From Candidatus Zixiibacteriota bacterium (GTDB lineage Bacteria; Blakebacterota; Blakebacteria; Blakebacterales; Blakebacteraceae): a DNA stretch of 10,710 nt. The number at the start of each line of letters is the position of its first letter. The stretch's first letter is position 1. The notes under the pieces were generated by a model. The model ran no database searches and was not told where the DNA came from. It was given only the letters and a program-made list of their open reading frames with translations. The stretch covers positions 1-10,710 of the forward strand of contig JAUVWC010000009.1 of the NCBI GenBank assembly GCA_030604325.1, read 5' to 3'. The translations under genes were made by a program, and so were the position numbers. Below are positions 1-6,819 of this stretch, one piece after another.

Positions 1-983
1 AACCCTCGGAAGCCGTCTCCGACATCTCGAAGCTCATCGGCGAGCTCATGGCCGAGGTGGAGCTGGCCCCGTCGATCATCGGCGTGGTGGAAGGCGGACC
101 CCGGGCCGGCCGGTTCCTGGCCGAGGCCGATGAGGTGGTAAAAGTCGTGTTCTTCGGCCGCAAAGAGGTCGGCAGCGAGATTGCCCGTATCTGCCACGAC
201 CGGGGCATACCATTCATCCTCGAACTGGGAGGAGGCAGTACAGCCATCGTTCTGGCCGACGCGGACCTTGATCGGGCAGCGGCCGGTATCGCCTGGAGCG
301 GATTCTATTACCACGGCCGCTCGTGCGTGGGCACCGACCGCGTCTATGTGGAATCTGCCGCCGAGGCGGCCTTTCTCGAGCGTCTAGTACGCGAGGCCCA
401 GAAAATGTGGTCTGAAGGGATAAATCGGGCCCCGCTCGACGAGTCGGTTACACCACTTGTCCGCCGAGCCCTGGCGGAGGGGGCCCGCTACATAGCAATT
501 CCGGAGGGTGCAGAGATCGGCCCGGAGGGCGCAGAGATCGGCCCGGAAGGCTCCGCCCCCGGCATCATTTCCGGTGTCCCGGCTGGCTCGGATATACTGA
601 GAGAAGAGATATTCGGACCCCTCCTGGCGGTGTGCACCACCAGCAGCGGAGAAGAGGTCGTGCGGCTGGCCAATGCGGGATGTCCCATGCTGGGCGCCTC
701 GATCTGGACCCGCAACCGCCGCCGTGGCCGCAGGCTGGCGAAACAACTCGATACGAGCATGATCTGGATCAACGACACCAGCTTCGGTCTTCCCACCCTG
801 CCCTGGGGAGGAAGAGGAGAGGCGGGCTGGGGCTCGATCTTCTCACGACATGCTCTTCATGAAGCAGCCCGGCTGAAATGGATCAGCCGCAGCCCGGCGT
901 GGGGCCGCCGCCCCTGGTGGCCGCCCTATTCAGCATTGAAGATGCGCCTGGCCAGAATACTGACGGGCTTCTACCGCTGGTGA
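1..983 (+). CDS. Aldehyde dehydrogenase family protein, N-terminus cut by window edge
   Basis: The frame is open from the first full codon (base 3) to TGA at 981-983, giving 326 visible residues. About 150-200 N-terminal residues, including most of the NAD(P)-binding fold, lie outside. The family oxidises aldehydes to acids with NAD(P)+ in the cytoplasm. Counting from the ATG at 48 (probably internal), the general-base Glu is E59 in LELGGG (codon 222-224) and the nucleophile is C93 in GRSCVGTDR (codon 324-326). Their 34-residue spacing equals the classical E268/C302 pair. EEIFGPLLAV and the late INDTSFGLPTLPWGG block are also family motifs. The ending, with SPAWGRRPWWPPYS, resembles the KPWWFPY-type tail of ALDH3-like enzymes. 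A short in-frame tandem repeat (PEGAEIG) sits before the EEIFGP motif. The substrate cannot be read from the sequence. The permease downstream is 120 bases away, so co-transcription is uncertain. Confidence 0.93.
   Translation, partial: PSEAVSDISKLIGELMAEVELAPSIIGVVEGGPRAGRFLAEADEVVKVVFFGRKEVGSEIARICHDRGIPFILELGGGSTAIVLADADLDRAAAGIAWSGFYYHGRSCVGTDRVYVESAAEAAFLERLVREAQKMWSEGINRAPLDESVTPLVRRALAEGARYIAIPEGAEIGPEGAEIGPEGSAPGIISGVPAGSDILREEIFGPLLAVCTTSSGEEVVRLANAGCPMLGASIWTRNRRRGRRLAKQLDTSMIWINDTSFGLPTLPWGGRGEAGWGSIFSRHALHEAARLKWISRSPAWGRRPWWPPYSALKMRLARILTGFYRW
501..563 (+). repeat. 21-bp in-frame tandem repeat in the aldehyde dehydrogenase gene
   Basis: Units at 501-521 and 522-542 differ at one base and each encode PEGAEIG. 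A third, diverged unit at 543-563 encodes PEGSAPG. The repeat lies in the variable surface stretch that precedes the conserved EEIFGP motif, so it is probably a tolerated loop expansion. Confidence 0.8.
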
Positions 984-1110
984 GACGAGTCGAACAGATA
1001 GCCGCGGGAATCTATTAACTTCACAAGAGATAGCTGAAACCCCCAGTTTTCAGAGCCGTAGTGTAGATAAATAAGGTCCTCTTTCTGCTTTCTGATTATG
1101 GAGTATGCAC
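984..1110. other. Intergenic gap with one weak hairpin
   Basis: No gene is seen. An inverted repeat CTGAAA (1034-1039) / TTTCAG (1048-1053) has an 8-base loop but no T-tract, so it is at best a weak terminator for the dehydrogenase gene. An AT-rich stretch at about 1064-1074 could hold a promoter for the permease, but no convincing -35/-10 pair is visible. GGAG at 1100-1103 is the ribosome-binding site used to choose the next start. Confidence 0.3.
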
Positions 1111-3597
1111 GTGGACAGACTGTTGGCAGATCTGCGCCTCACGTTTCGAAGTCTCGGTAAGAATCCGGGATTCGCAGTTGTCGCCGCCCTCTCGCTCGCT
1201 ATCGGCATTGGTGCTAACACAGCTATCTACACCATCTACAGCGCCATTTTCCAGCGCGACCTGGGGGTCACGAGTCCCGCGGAACTTGTGGACGTTTACA
1301 CCAACGACAAGTCGGATGAATTCTCCTCCTCCTCCTCCTACCCCGACTACCTCGACTATCGGGAACAGACACGGCACGTGCTGGAAGATCTCATGACCTA
1401 CAGCCTTACGCTCGCGATCCTAGACCAAGAGGACGAAGGGAGCGAAATAGTCTTCGGGGAGGAGGTCAGCGGCAATTACTTCGATGTGCTCGGTGTGAAA
1501 GCCTTCATGGGAAGGACCTTCATACTGGAAGAGGATGATGCGATTGGAGCGGCTCCCACGGCGGTGATCAGTTACACCACGTGGAAACATCGATACGGCA
1601 GCGACTCTGAGATCATTGGTAAGGCGCTGAAGCTGAATGGGACTCCATTCACCATCATCGGTGTTGCTCCCGAAGAGTTCACCGGGATGTTCCCTTTCTA
1701 TATGGACATGTGGATACCGATCCACATGCACGGCTACATCACTGTCTTCGGCGAGGCCGCTGTTCCGGAGGGAGAGCTTCCGGCGTGGATGGGCCGACGG
1801 GGCTCAAGGAGGTTGTGGATAAAAGGGCGTCTAATGGCCGGTGCTACCGTCGATGAGGCCCGAGCTGCCCTGAATACAATCGGTTCCCGACTGGCCGAGG
1901 CATACCCTGAGACGAACGCAGACCACTTCACCAGTGTTCTCCCATCTGGGGAGGTCGCGCTGGTCCCCTTCCTCGACCGCCCCATCCGGATGTTCACCGT
2001 CTTCCTCATGGCGCTGGTCGGCCTGGTGCTGCTCATCGCCTGCACCAATCTGGCAGGCATGCTGCTTGCCCGCGCCACAAGCCGGCGCCGAGAGATCGGG
2101 ATCCGGCTCGCCATCGGGGCGAGCCGGTGGCAGCTGGTTCGACAGCTACTCACGGAGTCGGTCGTGCTGGCGTTGCTCGGGGGCGTGGCCGGTCTTCTCC
2201 TCGCACAGTGGCTGATCCAGATCCTGCTGGCGGTACAGCCTCCCATACCTGTCCCGTTCAACCTGAAGCTCGGGATCAGCCTAAACGTGCTTGCCTTCGC
2301 CTTCGTGCTTTCGCTGTCAACGGGAATTATTTTCGGGCTGCTTCCGGCCCTTCCGAGCACGCGCCCGGACCTTGTAACGAGTCTGAAAGGCGCCTACGGA
2401 ACGCTGGAGGGCCGGTTGCGCCGTTTCGGTCTGCGCAGTGGGCTGGTCGTAGCCCAGGTCACTGTTTCCGTGTTGCTGCTGCTTTGTGCCGGGCTCTTCC
2501 TGCGGAGCCTGAGCAACGTGAATGCTGTAGACACCGGATACAACCTCAGTCAAGGTGCCATCGCCACCTTCGATCTGGCGCAGCGTGGCTATGTAGAGGA
2601 GACCGGAATCCAGTTCTTCGACGAGCTGAAACACCGGCTCGAGCAACAGCCCGGCGTCGAATCGGTTGCATACGCAGATGATCTGCCGCTCGATGCCTCC
2701 CTCTCTACTACATCCGTCTGGCCACAGGACACGGAAGTTGCCTTCGACCAGGAAGAAGGAGCAGGAGTGGACATTTCGGATGTGGACGGCGACTACTTCC
2801 GGACCATGGGGATCCCCATCGTAACCGGCCGGACGTTCGATTCGCGCGACACACCAGCGGGCGAACAGGTGATGATCGTCAACGAGACATTCACCCGGCG
2901 CTACTGGCCGGGGGATAGTGCGCTCGGGAAGCGGGTCTGGTGGACTTCAGACGGTAACCCGCACACGATCGTAGGTGTCGCCCGCGACGGAAAGTATCGC
3001 TCCCTGGGTGAGGAGCAGAGGTCCTTTATCTACCGACCCATCTCCCAGCACTACGAAAGCTTCCGGACCGTCGTTGTGCGATCGAACATCGACAGCCGGG
3101 AGGCGGTGAGGGTGCTACGGAGCGAGATCCAGGCAATGAATCCAGACCTGCCGATGTTCCAGATCATGACCGTACAGGAACACGGGGAACTCATGCTCTT
3201 CATACCGCGGCTTGTGGCGATCCTGGTGACGGGTTTCGGCCTCTTCTCGCTCCTGCTGGGCACGACCGGCCTCTACGGGGTCATCGCTTACGATGCCTCC
3301 CGTCGCACGAGGGAAGTGGGTGTCCGTATCGCGCTGGGAGCCGACCGGGGTAATGTACTGCGTATGATTCTCTGGGACGGGCTGAAGTTGGTTGTGGTTG
3401 GGCTGGCCGCTGGCCTGCTGATCACCGCCGCTGTCTCAAGCGCCCTCAGAGCCCTGCTCTACGGCATCAGTCCCATGGATCCGGTCACATTCGTGGCCAT
3501 TCCGATCCTGTTTCTCGGGGTAGCGATCGCGGCAACACTCAATCCGGCACGACGGGCTTCCCGCGTGGATCCAGTGTCGGCCCTACACTACGAGTAA
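1111..3597 (+). CDS. ADOP-type duplicated FtsX/MacB-like ABC transporter permease
   Basis: An inner-membrane permease of the MacB/FtsX superfamily, in the long duplicated form known as ADOP (acidobacterial duplicated orphan permease). Numbered from an ATG at 1105, it has two halves. Each is a transmembrane helix, a MacB_PCD periplasmic region and a three-helix FtsX domain. Helices lie near 22-50, 296-320, 345-375, 393-417, 445-468, 699-727, 757-785 and 795-812. Typical signatures are KNPGFAVVAALSLAIGIGANTA near the start, RRREIGIRLAIGAS (about 327-340) and its echo RTREVGVRIALGA (about 734-746), and the ending NPARRASRVDPVSALHYE. The start is taken as GTG 1111 because GGAG at 1100-1103 is 7 bases upstream, but only 1 base from ATG 1105. 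No ATPase gene is adjacent, as is usual for ADOP proteins. The cargo is unknown; related proteins move lipoproteins, peptides or drugs. A run of five TCC codons (1324-1338) encodes Ser5. Confidence 0.93.
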   Translation: MDRLLADLRLTFRSLGKNPGFAVVAALSLAIGIGANTAIYTIYSAIFQRDLGVTSPAELVDVYTNDKSDEFSSSSSYPDYLDYREQTRHVLEDLMTYSLTLAILDQEDEGSEIVFGEEVSGNYFDVLGVKAFMGRTFILEEDDAIGAAPTAVISYTTWKHRYGSDSEIIGKALKLNGTPFTIIGVAPEEFTGMFPFYMDMWIPIHMHGYITVFGEAAVPEGELPAWMGRRGSRRLWIKGRLMAGATVDEARAALNTIGSRLAEAYPETNADHFTSVLPSGEVALVPFLDRPIRMFTVFLMALVGLVLLIACTNLAGMLLARATSRRREIGIRLAIGASRWQLVRQLLTESVVLALLGGVAGLLLAQWLIQILLAVQPPIPVPFNLKLGISLNVLAFAFVLSLSTGIIFGLLPALPSTRPDLVTSLKGAYGTLEGRLRRFGLRSGLVVAQVTVSVLLLLCAGLFLRSLSNVNAVDTGYNLSQGAIATFDLAQRGYVEETGIQFFDELKHRLEQQPGVESVAYADDLPLDASLSTTSVWPQDTEVAFDQEEGAGVDISDVDGDYFRTMGIPIVTGRTFDSRDTPAGEQVMIVNETFTRRYWPGDSALGKRVWWTSDGNPHTIVGVARDGKYRSLGEEQRSFIYRPISQHYESFRTVVVRSNIDSREAVRVLRSEIQAMNPDLPMFQIMTVQEHGELMLFIPRLVAILVTGFGLFSLLLGTTGLYGVIAYDASRRTREVGVRIALGADRGNVLRMILWDGLKLVVVGLAAGLLITAAVSSALRALLYGISPMDPVTFVAIPILFLGVAIAATLNPARRASRVDPVSALHYE

Positions 3598-3612
3598 AAG
3601 AACTCGCACTCC

Positions 3613-3629
3613 CAGTATTACCGATACTG
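3613..3629. terminator. Possible weak hairpin downstream of the permease
   Basis: CAGTAT (3613-3618) and ATACTG (3624-3629) form a perfect 6-bp stem with a 5-base loop, 16 bases after the permease stop. There is no T-tract directly after it, so a Rho-independent terminator is doubtful. The rest of 3598-3671 shows nothing recognisable. Confidence 0.2.
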
Positions 3630-3671
3630 AATATGCGGTTCCGCGGCGAGGTCACAGATGTTTTACTGCTA

Positions 3672-3698
3672 CCAGCGTAATTGCGGAACGGTGTACTA
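3672..3698 (+). repeat. 27-bp direct repeat, left copy, upstream of the AOR operon
   Basis: Starts CCAGCGTAATTGCGGA and matches 6793-6819 at 25 of 27 positions in the same orientation. Similarity stops at both ends. The two copies bracket exactly the three-gene AOR operon. No further copy was found in the window. Confidence 0.75.
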
Positions 3699-3713
3699 AG
3701 GCATCTTAGCCCG

Positions 3714-3765
3714 GAGGACCAGTCATGGTAACCATCTATGAGGACCAGTCATTGTAACCATCTAT
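3714..3765 (+). repeat. 26-bp tandem duplication just before the TIGR04076-like gene
   Basis: Unit 3714-3739 is repeated at 3740-3765 with one difference (3727 G versus 3753 T). Each unit carries a Shine-Dalgarno-like GAGG followed by a start-like position. The real AAGGAG/GTG start at 3766-3780 falls at the same spacing, like a diverged third unit. The single difference changes the ATG of unit 1 to ATT in unit 2. Confidence 0.85.
3725..3757 (+). CDS. Possible 10-codon leader peptide MVTIYEDQSL
   Basis: GGAGG at 3713-3717 is spaced 7 bases from ATG 3725, an ideal ribosome-binding arrangement. The frame runs ten codons to TAA at 3755-3757, ending 20 bases before the GTG of the next gene. It lies inside the 26-bp tandem repeat, so it may be a by-product of duplicating the translation start region. 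A translated leader is also possible. There is no run of rare or regulatory codons typical of attenuators and no clear hairpin pair. Confidence 0.25.
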   Translation: MVTIYEDQSL

Positions 3766-3771
3766 AAGGAG
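3765..3771 (+). promoter_or_regulatory. Ribosome-binding site TAAGGAG for the TIGR04076-like gene
   Basis: A strong Shine-Dalgarno sequence with a 6-base C-rich spacer to GTG 3778. It decides this non-ATG start, since no in-frame ATG lies nearby upstream. Confidence 0.75.
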
Positions 3772-3777
3772 TCCCCC

Positions 3778-4413
3778 GTGTACGAACTGAAAGTGACTGT
3801 CAAGAAAGTGCTGGGAGAATGCACAGCCACTCCCGCCATGAAGCCGGGTGACTACTTCACGGTGAGCGACGGTGACATCCGCATCCCGGAGGGCGGTTAC
3901 ATCTGCATCTGGGCCCTGCAAAGCCTGATGCCCTTGATCACACCGAAGGAACGGGAGATTCTTGAAAACAGGGACGAAGACTGGATGTGGCGCGTACATC
4001 ACGTCCAGTGCCCCGATCCGGACGGCGGCGTGATCTTCAAAATCGAGCGGGCGGGAAAGGTCGACAAAGACACCAAGAGCTCTCCGGAAGACCAGACTGT
4101 GGTAAAAGCAGATGAAGAGCACGACAGGGAGACCTGTGAAGGGGTACTGAAGAACCTTCGGGTCGAGGTGGAAGCGGTCAGGGGCAAGTGCACATCCCGG
4201 ATGAAACCCGGTGATCGTTTCATGCTGCGCAGCGGACGGCTCTACATCCCTCCCGATCGCCATTTCTGCCTCTACGCCCTGCAAGCTACTCGTCCCCTCC
4301 TGCCGGCCAAACAGCGTGTCCTGCAGGATGGCGACTGGATGAAGGAGGAGTGTCGGGTTATTTGCCCCGATCCGGCCGGTAATGTGATCCTGCGGATCGA
4401 TCGGATGGAATGA
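3778..4413 (+). CDS. Two-repeat TIGR04076-like protein, first gene of the AOR operon
   Basis: A soluble 211-residue protein without signal peptide or membrane segment, made of two copies of one ~90-residue domain (about 1-92 and 124-211) joined by a charged linker. Both copies share the order VxGxCT, MKPGDxF, IPxxxxxCxxALQxxxPL, DWM, CPDPxGxVIxxIxR. Three cysteines are conserved per copy: C15/C43/C78 and C138/C164/C196. C120 in the linker and C192 are extra. The pattern, especially the PEG..C..A and C.D....V.FKIER parts, resembles the small uncharacterised TIGR04076 family, which I recall as a single domain of about 90 residues, so this is a tandem duplication. I recognised the family from memory, without a profile search. 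Its function is unknown. The gene runs into the ferredoxin gene and is followed by AOR. A role in maturation, metal or cluster handling, or electron transfer for that enzyme is inference from position and the conserved cysteines. Confidence 0.85.
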   Translation: MYELKVTVKKVLGECTATPAMKPGDYFTVSDGDIRIPEGGYICIWALQSLMPLITPKEREILENRDEDWMWRVHHVQCPDPDGGVIFKIERAGKVDKDTKSSPEDQTVVKADEEHDRETCEGVLKNLRVEVEAVRGKCTSRMKPGDRFMLRSGRLYIPPDRHFCLYALQATRPLLPAKQRVLQDGDWMKEECRVICPDPAGNVILRIDRME

Positions 4414-4421
4414 GGCCAGGG

Positions 4422-4937
4422 ATGGTACACTGCGATGTCAACATATGCGTAGGCTGTAAGACGTGCGAAGTGACCTGCAGCTCGTTTCACTTTGGTGCGG
4501 TCTCGCCCGCCCTGTCGCGCATCCGCGTGGCCAAACTGGAAGAAATCGGCATCGACATGGCAGTGGCCTGCCTCAGTTGTCTCGAGAAGTCCTGCCTGGT
4601 GTGTCCGACCGATGCTCTCTCTGTAGGCGAAAAGGGAGAGATCATCCTCGACGCCGAACTGTGCAATGCCTGCGAGTTATGTATCGACGCCTGTCGCGTC
4701 GGCGCGGTCGGGTTCTATGACGGGCTGCCGCTGTTCTGCGATCTGTGCGAGGGGGCAATCCTCTGCGTCAGCACGTGCCCACGCGGTGCCCTCTCCTACC
4801 GGGAAGGCGAGGAGATCTCGCTGGAGGCGTTCCAGCAGTCGGAGGGCGGTGCAAGCCAGCGGCGGGCTCTTTACGCCGATGTACAAGCTGAGCCGGTTCG
4901 CGAAGGCTGGCAGAACGGTGTGAGGGTTGACTCATGA
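4422..4937 (+). CDS. Polyferredoxin with four [4Fe-4S] motifs, likely AOR electron-transfer subunit
   Basis: A cytoplasmic iron-sulfur protein of the HycB/DmsB-like type, expected to carry electrons to or from the AOR enzyme encoded next. Numbered from the alternative ATG 4410, sixteen cysteines form four clusters: C13/16/19/23 (CX2CX2CX3C), C54/57/62/65, C85/88/91/95 and C110/113/119/123. An additional C8 lies before the first. The first and third motifs are ferredoxin-like. The second and fourth end in CP, as in two-domain polyferredoxins. The last 45 residues have no cysteine and are hydrophilic. The start is taken as ATG 4422, 8 bases after the upstream stop, because GAGG at 4412-4415 is spaced 6 bases from it. 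ATG 4410, overlapping the upstream TGA as ATGA, is possible but has poor Shine-Dalgarno support. The TGA overlaps the AOR ATG. Similar Fd/AOR pairs are AorA/AorB and BamC/BamB; which this matches is undecided. Confidence 0.92.
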   Translation: MVHCDVNICVGCKTCEVTCSSFHFGAVSPALSRIRVAKLEEIGIDMAVACLSCLEKSCLVCPTDALSVGEKGEIILDAELCNACELCIDACRVGAVGFYDGLPLFCDLCEGAILCVSTCPRGALSYREGEEISLEAFQQSEGGASQRRALYADVQAEPVREGWQNGVRVDS

Positions 4938-6712
4938 GCATTTACCAGGGGAACTGCCTGCGCGTGGATCTGACCGGCCACGAGGTCGGTCGGGGGAAGA
5001 CTCCGGACAACGGCATTGGCGCAAGGACATGGAACAGCGTCACCCTGCTGCGGGAGCTCGAACCGGGAATCGACCCGCTCGGACCGGACAATATCCTCTG
5101 CATCGGGGTCGGGCCGCTCGTTGGCAGCAAGATGATCGCCACCTGCCGATTCATCGCCAGCGCCAAGAGCCCGCTGACCGGTTACCTGGGTGATTCGGGG
5201 GCGAGGGGGTTCTTCGCTGCCGAGATGCGTTGGTCGGGCCATGACCAGATCGTCTTCACCGGCGCCTCCGACCGGTGGGTCTATCTGTTCATTGACAACG
5301 ACAGGGTCGAGATCAGGGACGCCTCCCATCTCGTAGGGATGGACATCACCCAGACCACTGTTGCCCTACACGACGAGCTGCGCGATCCAGACCTGCAGGT
5401 CGCCGCCATCGGACCTGCCGGTGAGAATCTGGTCCGCTACTCCATCATCTCCTGTAACCTCGCTCGTGCGGCCGGTCGGACGGGCATGGGAGCGGTGATG
5501 GGCTCGAAGAAGCTCAAAGCCATTGTCATACACGGCGACAGGCCGGTGAAACCAGCCGATCCCGAACGTTTCGAAAAGGCCTGCGCACAGTTTCATTCCG
5601 ACCTTGTAGGGCACAAGGATTTCGAACCTCGCCGCCGGTATGGAACAACCATGATTATGGACAGGCTGGCCGAGATGGGGGTCCTGCCAGCCTTCCACTA
5701 TCGCAGTACTCAATTTGAGAATCTCGATAAGGTCAACGGCATAGCCCTGCGCAGGGACCACATCGTAAAGGAGAAATCCTGCTACAACTGCAACGTTCAC
5801 TGTTCCCGGTACAACTACACACATTACGGCGAAGGCGAGGGCCCGGAGTATGAAGCGCTGGCGGCGTACACCGTCAAGTGCGGCAACTCCGACCTGGAGC
5901 TCGCCGTCGGCGTCTCCAATGCGGTCAACCGCCTCGGCATTGACTGCATCACCACCGGGGAAGTTATCGCCTGGCTCATGGAATGCCGCCACGAAGGGGT
6001 GATCTCCGATGCCGACATCGACGGCATAGATCTTTCCTGGGGCTCGCGCGATGCCCTCCTGCGGCTTCCCGAACTGATCGCGCGGCGGGAGGGCATCGGC
6101 GATCTGCTTGCTCAGGGTACGAAGCGTGCGGCTGAGACATTCGGTCCGGAAGCACAGAAGCTTACGGCGGAAGTTAAGGGGCTGGAGCTCTTTTCTGCCG
6201 ATCCGCGGGGCATCAAGGGGTACGCCCTGATGAACGCCATCAACTCCCGCGGCGGCGATCATTACCGCGGCGAACCCATGATCGAGCTGACCGGGGATGA
6301 AGATCGGGCAATGCGGCGCGTGGGTTACCGGGAGGCGGCCCACAGGTTAGAAGAGACAGGGAAAGGCGCTCTGGTCAACTACGCCGAACACCTGGGTATC
6401 CTTTCCGACAGCATGACCATCTGCAAGAACATCTCCAACTGCATGGACTTAGTGGATTTCGATCTGGCAGCGGAGGCCTATTCCGGCTTGCTCGGCCGGG
6501 AGATAACACACCGGGAAATGTGGGACGCCTGCTCCCACGTCAGCCAGGTAGAACGCGACTTCAACCTGCGCGAGGGTCTCCATACTGAAGAGGATACCCT
6601 GCCTGCCCGGTTCCTCGACCAGCCGATTCCGGACGGTCCATCTCAGGGCACGACGATTGATATCGACAGATTGGTCAGCGACTACTACAAGGAGAAAGGC
6701 TGGGATCGGTAG
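4934..6712 (+). CDS. Aldehyde:ferredoxin oxidoreductase (AOR) family tungsten/molybdenum enzyme
   Basis: 592 residues, full length for the family (about 600-650). AOR enzymes hold a bis-pyranopterin W (or Mo) and one [4Fe-4S] cluster, and oxidise aldehydes or reduce acids with ferredoxin. The N-terminal domain (about 4-205) has SPLTGYLGDSGARG and GPAGENLVRY, then RAAGRTGMGAVMGSKKLKAI. Cluster ligands are C283, C286 and C290 in SCYNCNVHCS and, by analogy, C497 in MTICKN. GPEYE (E305/E307) and H443 in GGDHYR match the conserved catalytic-region Glu and His. NRLGIDC (332-338) is the first pterin motif DXXGLDX with Asn first; DSMTICK (492-498) is a degenerate second motif. VERDFNLREGL and EDTLPARF are typical C-terminal blocks. 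The usual GGRGL near residue 30 reads GARTW. GAGGG at 4922-4926 with a 7-base spacer supports ATG 4934, which overlaps the ferredoxin stop by 4 bases. The substrate is unknown; a BamB-like or other acyl/aldehyde role cannot be excluded. Confidence 0.94.
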   Translation: MSIYQGNCLRVDLTGHEVGRGKTPDNGIGARTWNSVTLLRELEPGIDPLGPDNILCIGVGPLVGSKMIATCRFIASAKSPLTGYLGDSGARGFFAAEMRWSGHDQIVFTGASDRWVYLFIDNDRVEIRDASHLVGMDITQTTVALHDELRDPDLQVAAIGPAGENLVRYSIISCNLARAAGRTGMGAVMGSKKLKAIVIHGDRPVKPADPERFEKACAQFHSDLVGHKDFEPRRRYGTTMIMDRLAEMGVLPAFHYRSTQFENLDKVNGIALRRDHIVKEKSCYNCNVHCSRYNYTHYGEGEGPEYEALAAYTVKCGNSDLELAVGVSNAVNRLGIDCITTGEVIAWLMECRHEGVISDADIDGIDLSWGSRDALLRLPELIARREGIGDLLAQGTKRAAETFGPEAQKLTAEVKGLELFSADPRGIKGYALMNAINSRGGDHYRGEPMIELTGDEDRAMRRVGYREAAHRLEETGKGALVNYAEHLGILSDSMTICKNISNCMDLVDFDLAAEAYSGLLGREITHREMWDACSHVSQVERDFNLREGLHTEEDTLPARFLDQPIPDGPSQGTTIDIDRLVSDYYKEKGWDR

Positions 6713-6816
6713 CACCGGTGAGACGTTGGCGTCGTCCCCGAGACGAGAGCTAGGAGCAACGCGGCTGACCGGAATGCATCGGCGCTCGAATGCCAGCGTA
6801 ATTGCGGAGCGGTGCA
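6713..6816. other. Convergent intergenic gap between AOR and dapF
   Basis: No gene is seen. Only short stems are found: GACG (6722-6725)/CGTC (6730-6733) and CGTC (6733-6736)/GACG (6742-6745). Neither has a T-tract, so no Rho-independent terminator can be named although two genes converge here. The right end contains most of the second 27-bp direct repeat. Confidence 0.3.
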
Positions 6817-6819
6817 CTA
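6793..6819 (+). repeat. 27-bp direct repeat, right copy, at the end of dapF
   Basis: Same orientation as 3672-3698 with two differences in 27 bases. The last three bases are the complement of the dapF TAG stop (6817-6819), so the repeat abuts the gene end exactly. Confidence 0.75.

Noticed and set aside
1324..1338. Five TCC repeats in the permease as a possible phase-variable tract
   Set aside because: Trinucleotide changes would not shift the frame, and the tract lies in a variable Ser-rich periplasmic loop.
1734..2360. 208-codon minus-strand frame inside the permease
   Set aside because: Shadow of the ADOP permease coding sequence; Ser/Arg-rich composition is typical of an antisense frame.
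3696..3709. Short inverted repeat CTAAG/CTTAG as a terminator or operator
   Set aside because: Only a 5-bp stem with a 4-base loop and no T-tract; expected by chance in a gap of this length.
4410..4421. Earlier ATG at 4410 for the ferredoxin
   Set aside because: It overlaps the upstream stop as ATGA but lacks a properly spaced Shine-Dalgarno. ATG 4422 has one and gives a family-like N-terminus. Kept as an alternative.
5366..6343. 325-codon open frame on the minus strand, opposite the AOR gene
   Set aside because: It is antisense to an AOR gene with clear family motifs. The predicted protein shows no recognisable domain, and long antisense frames are expected at this GC content.
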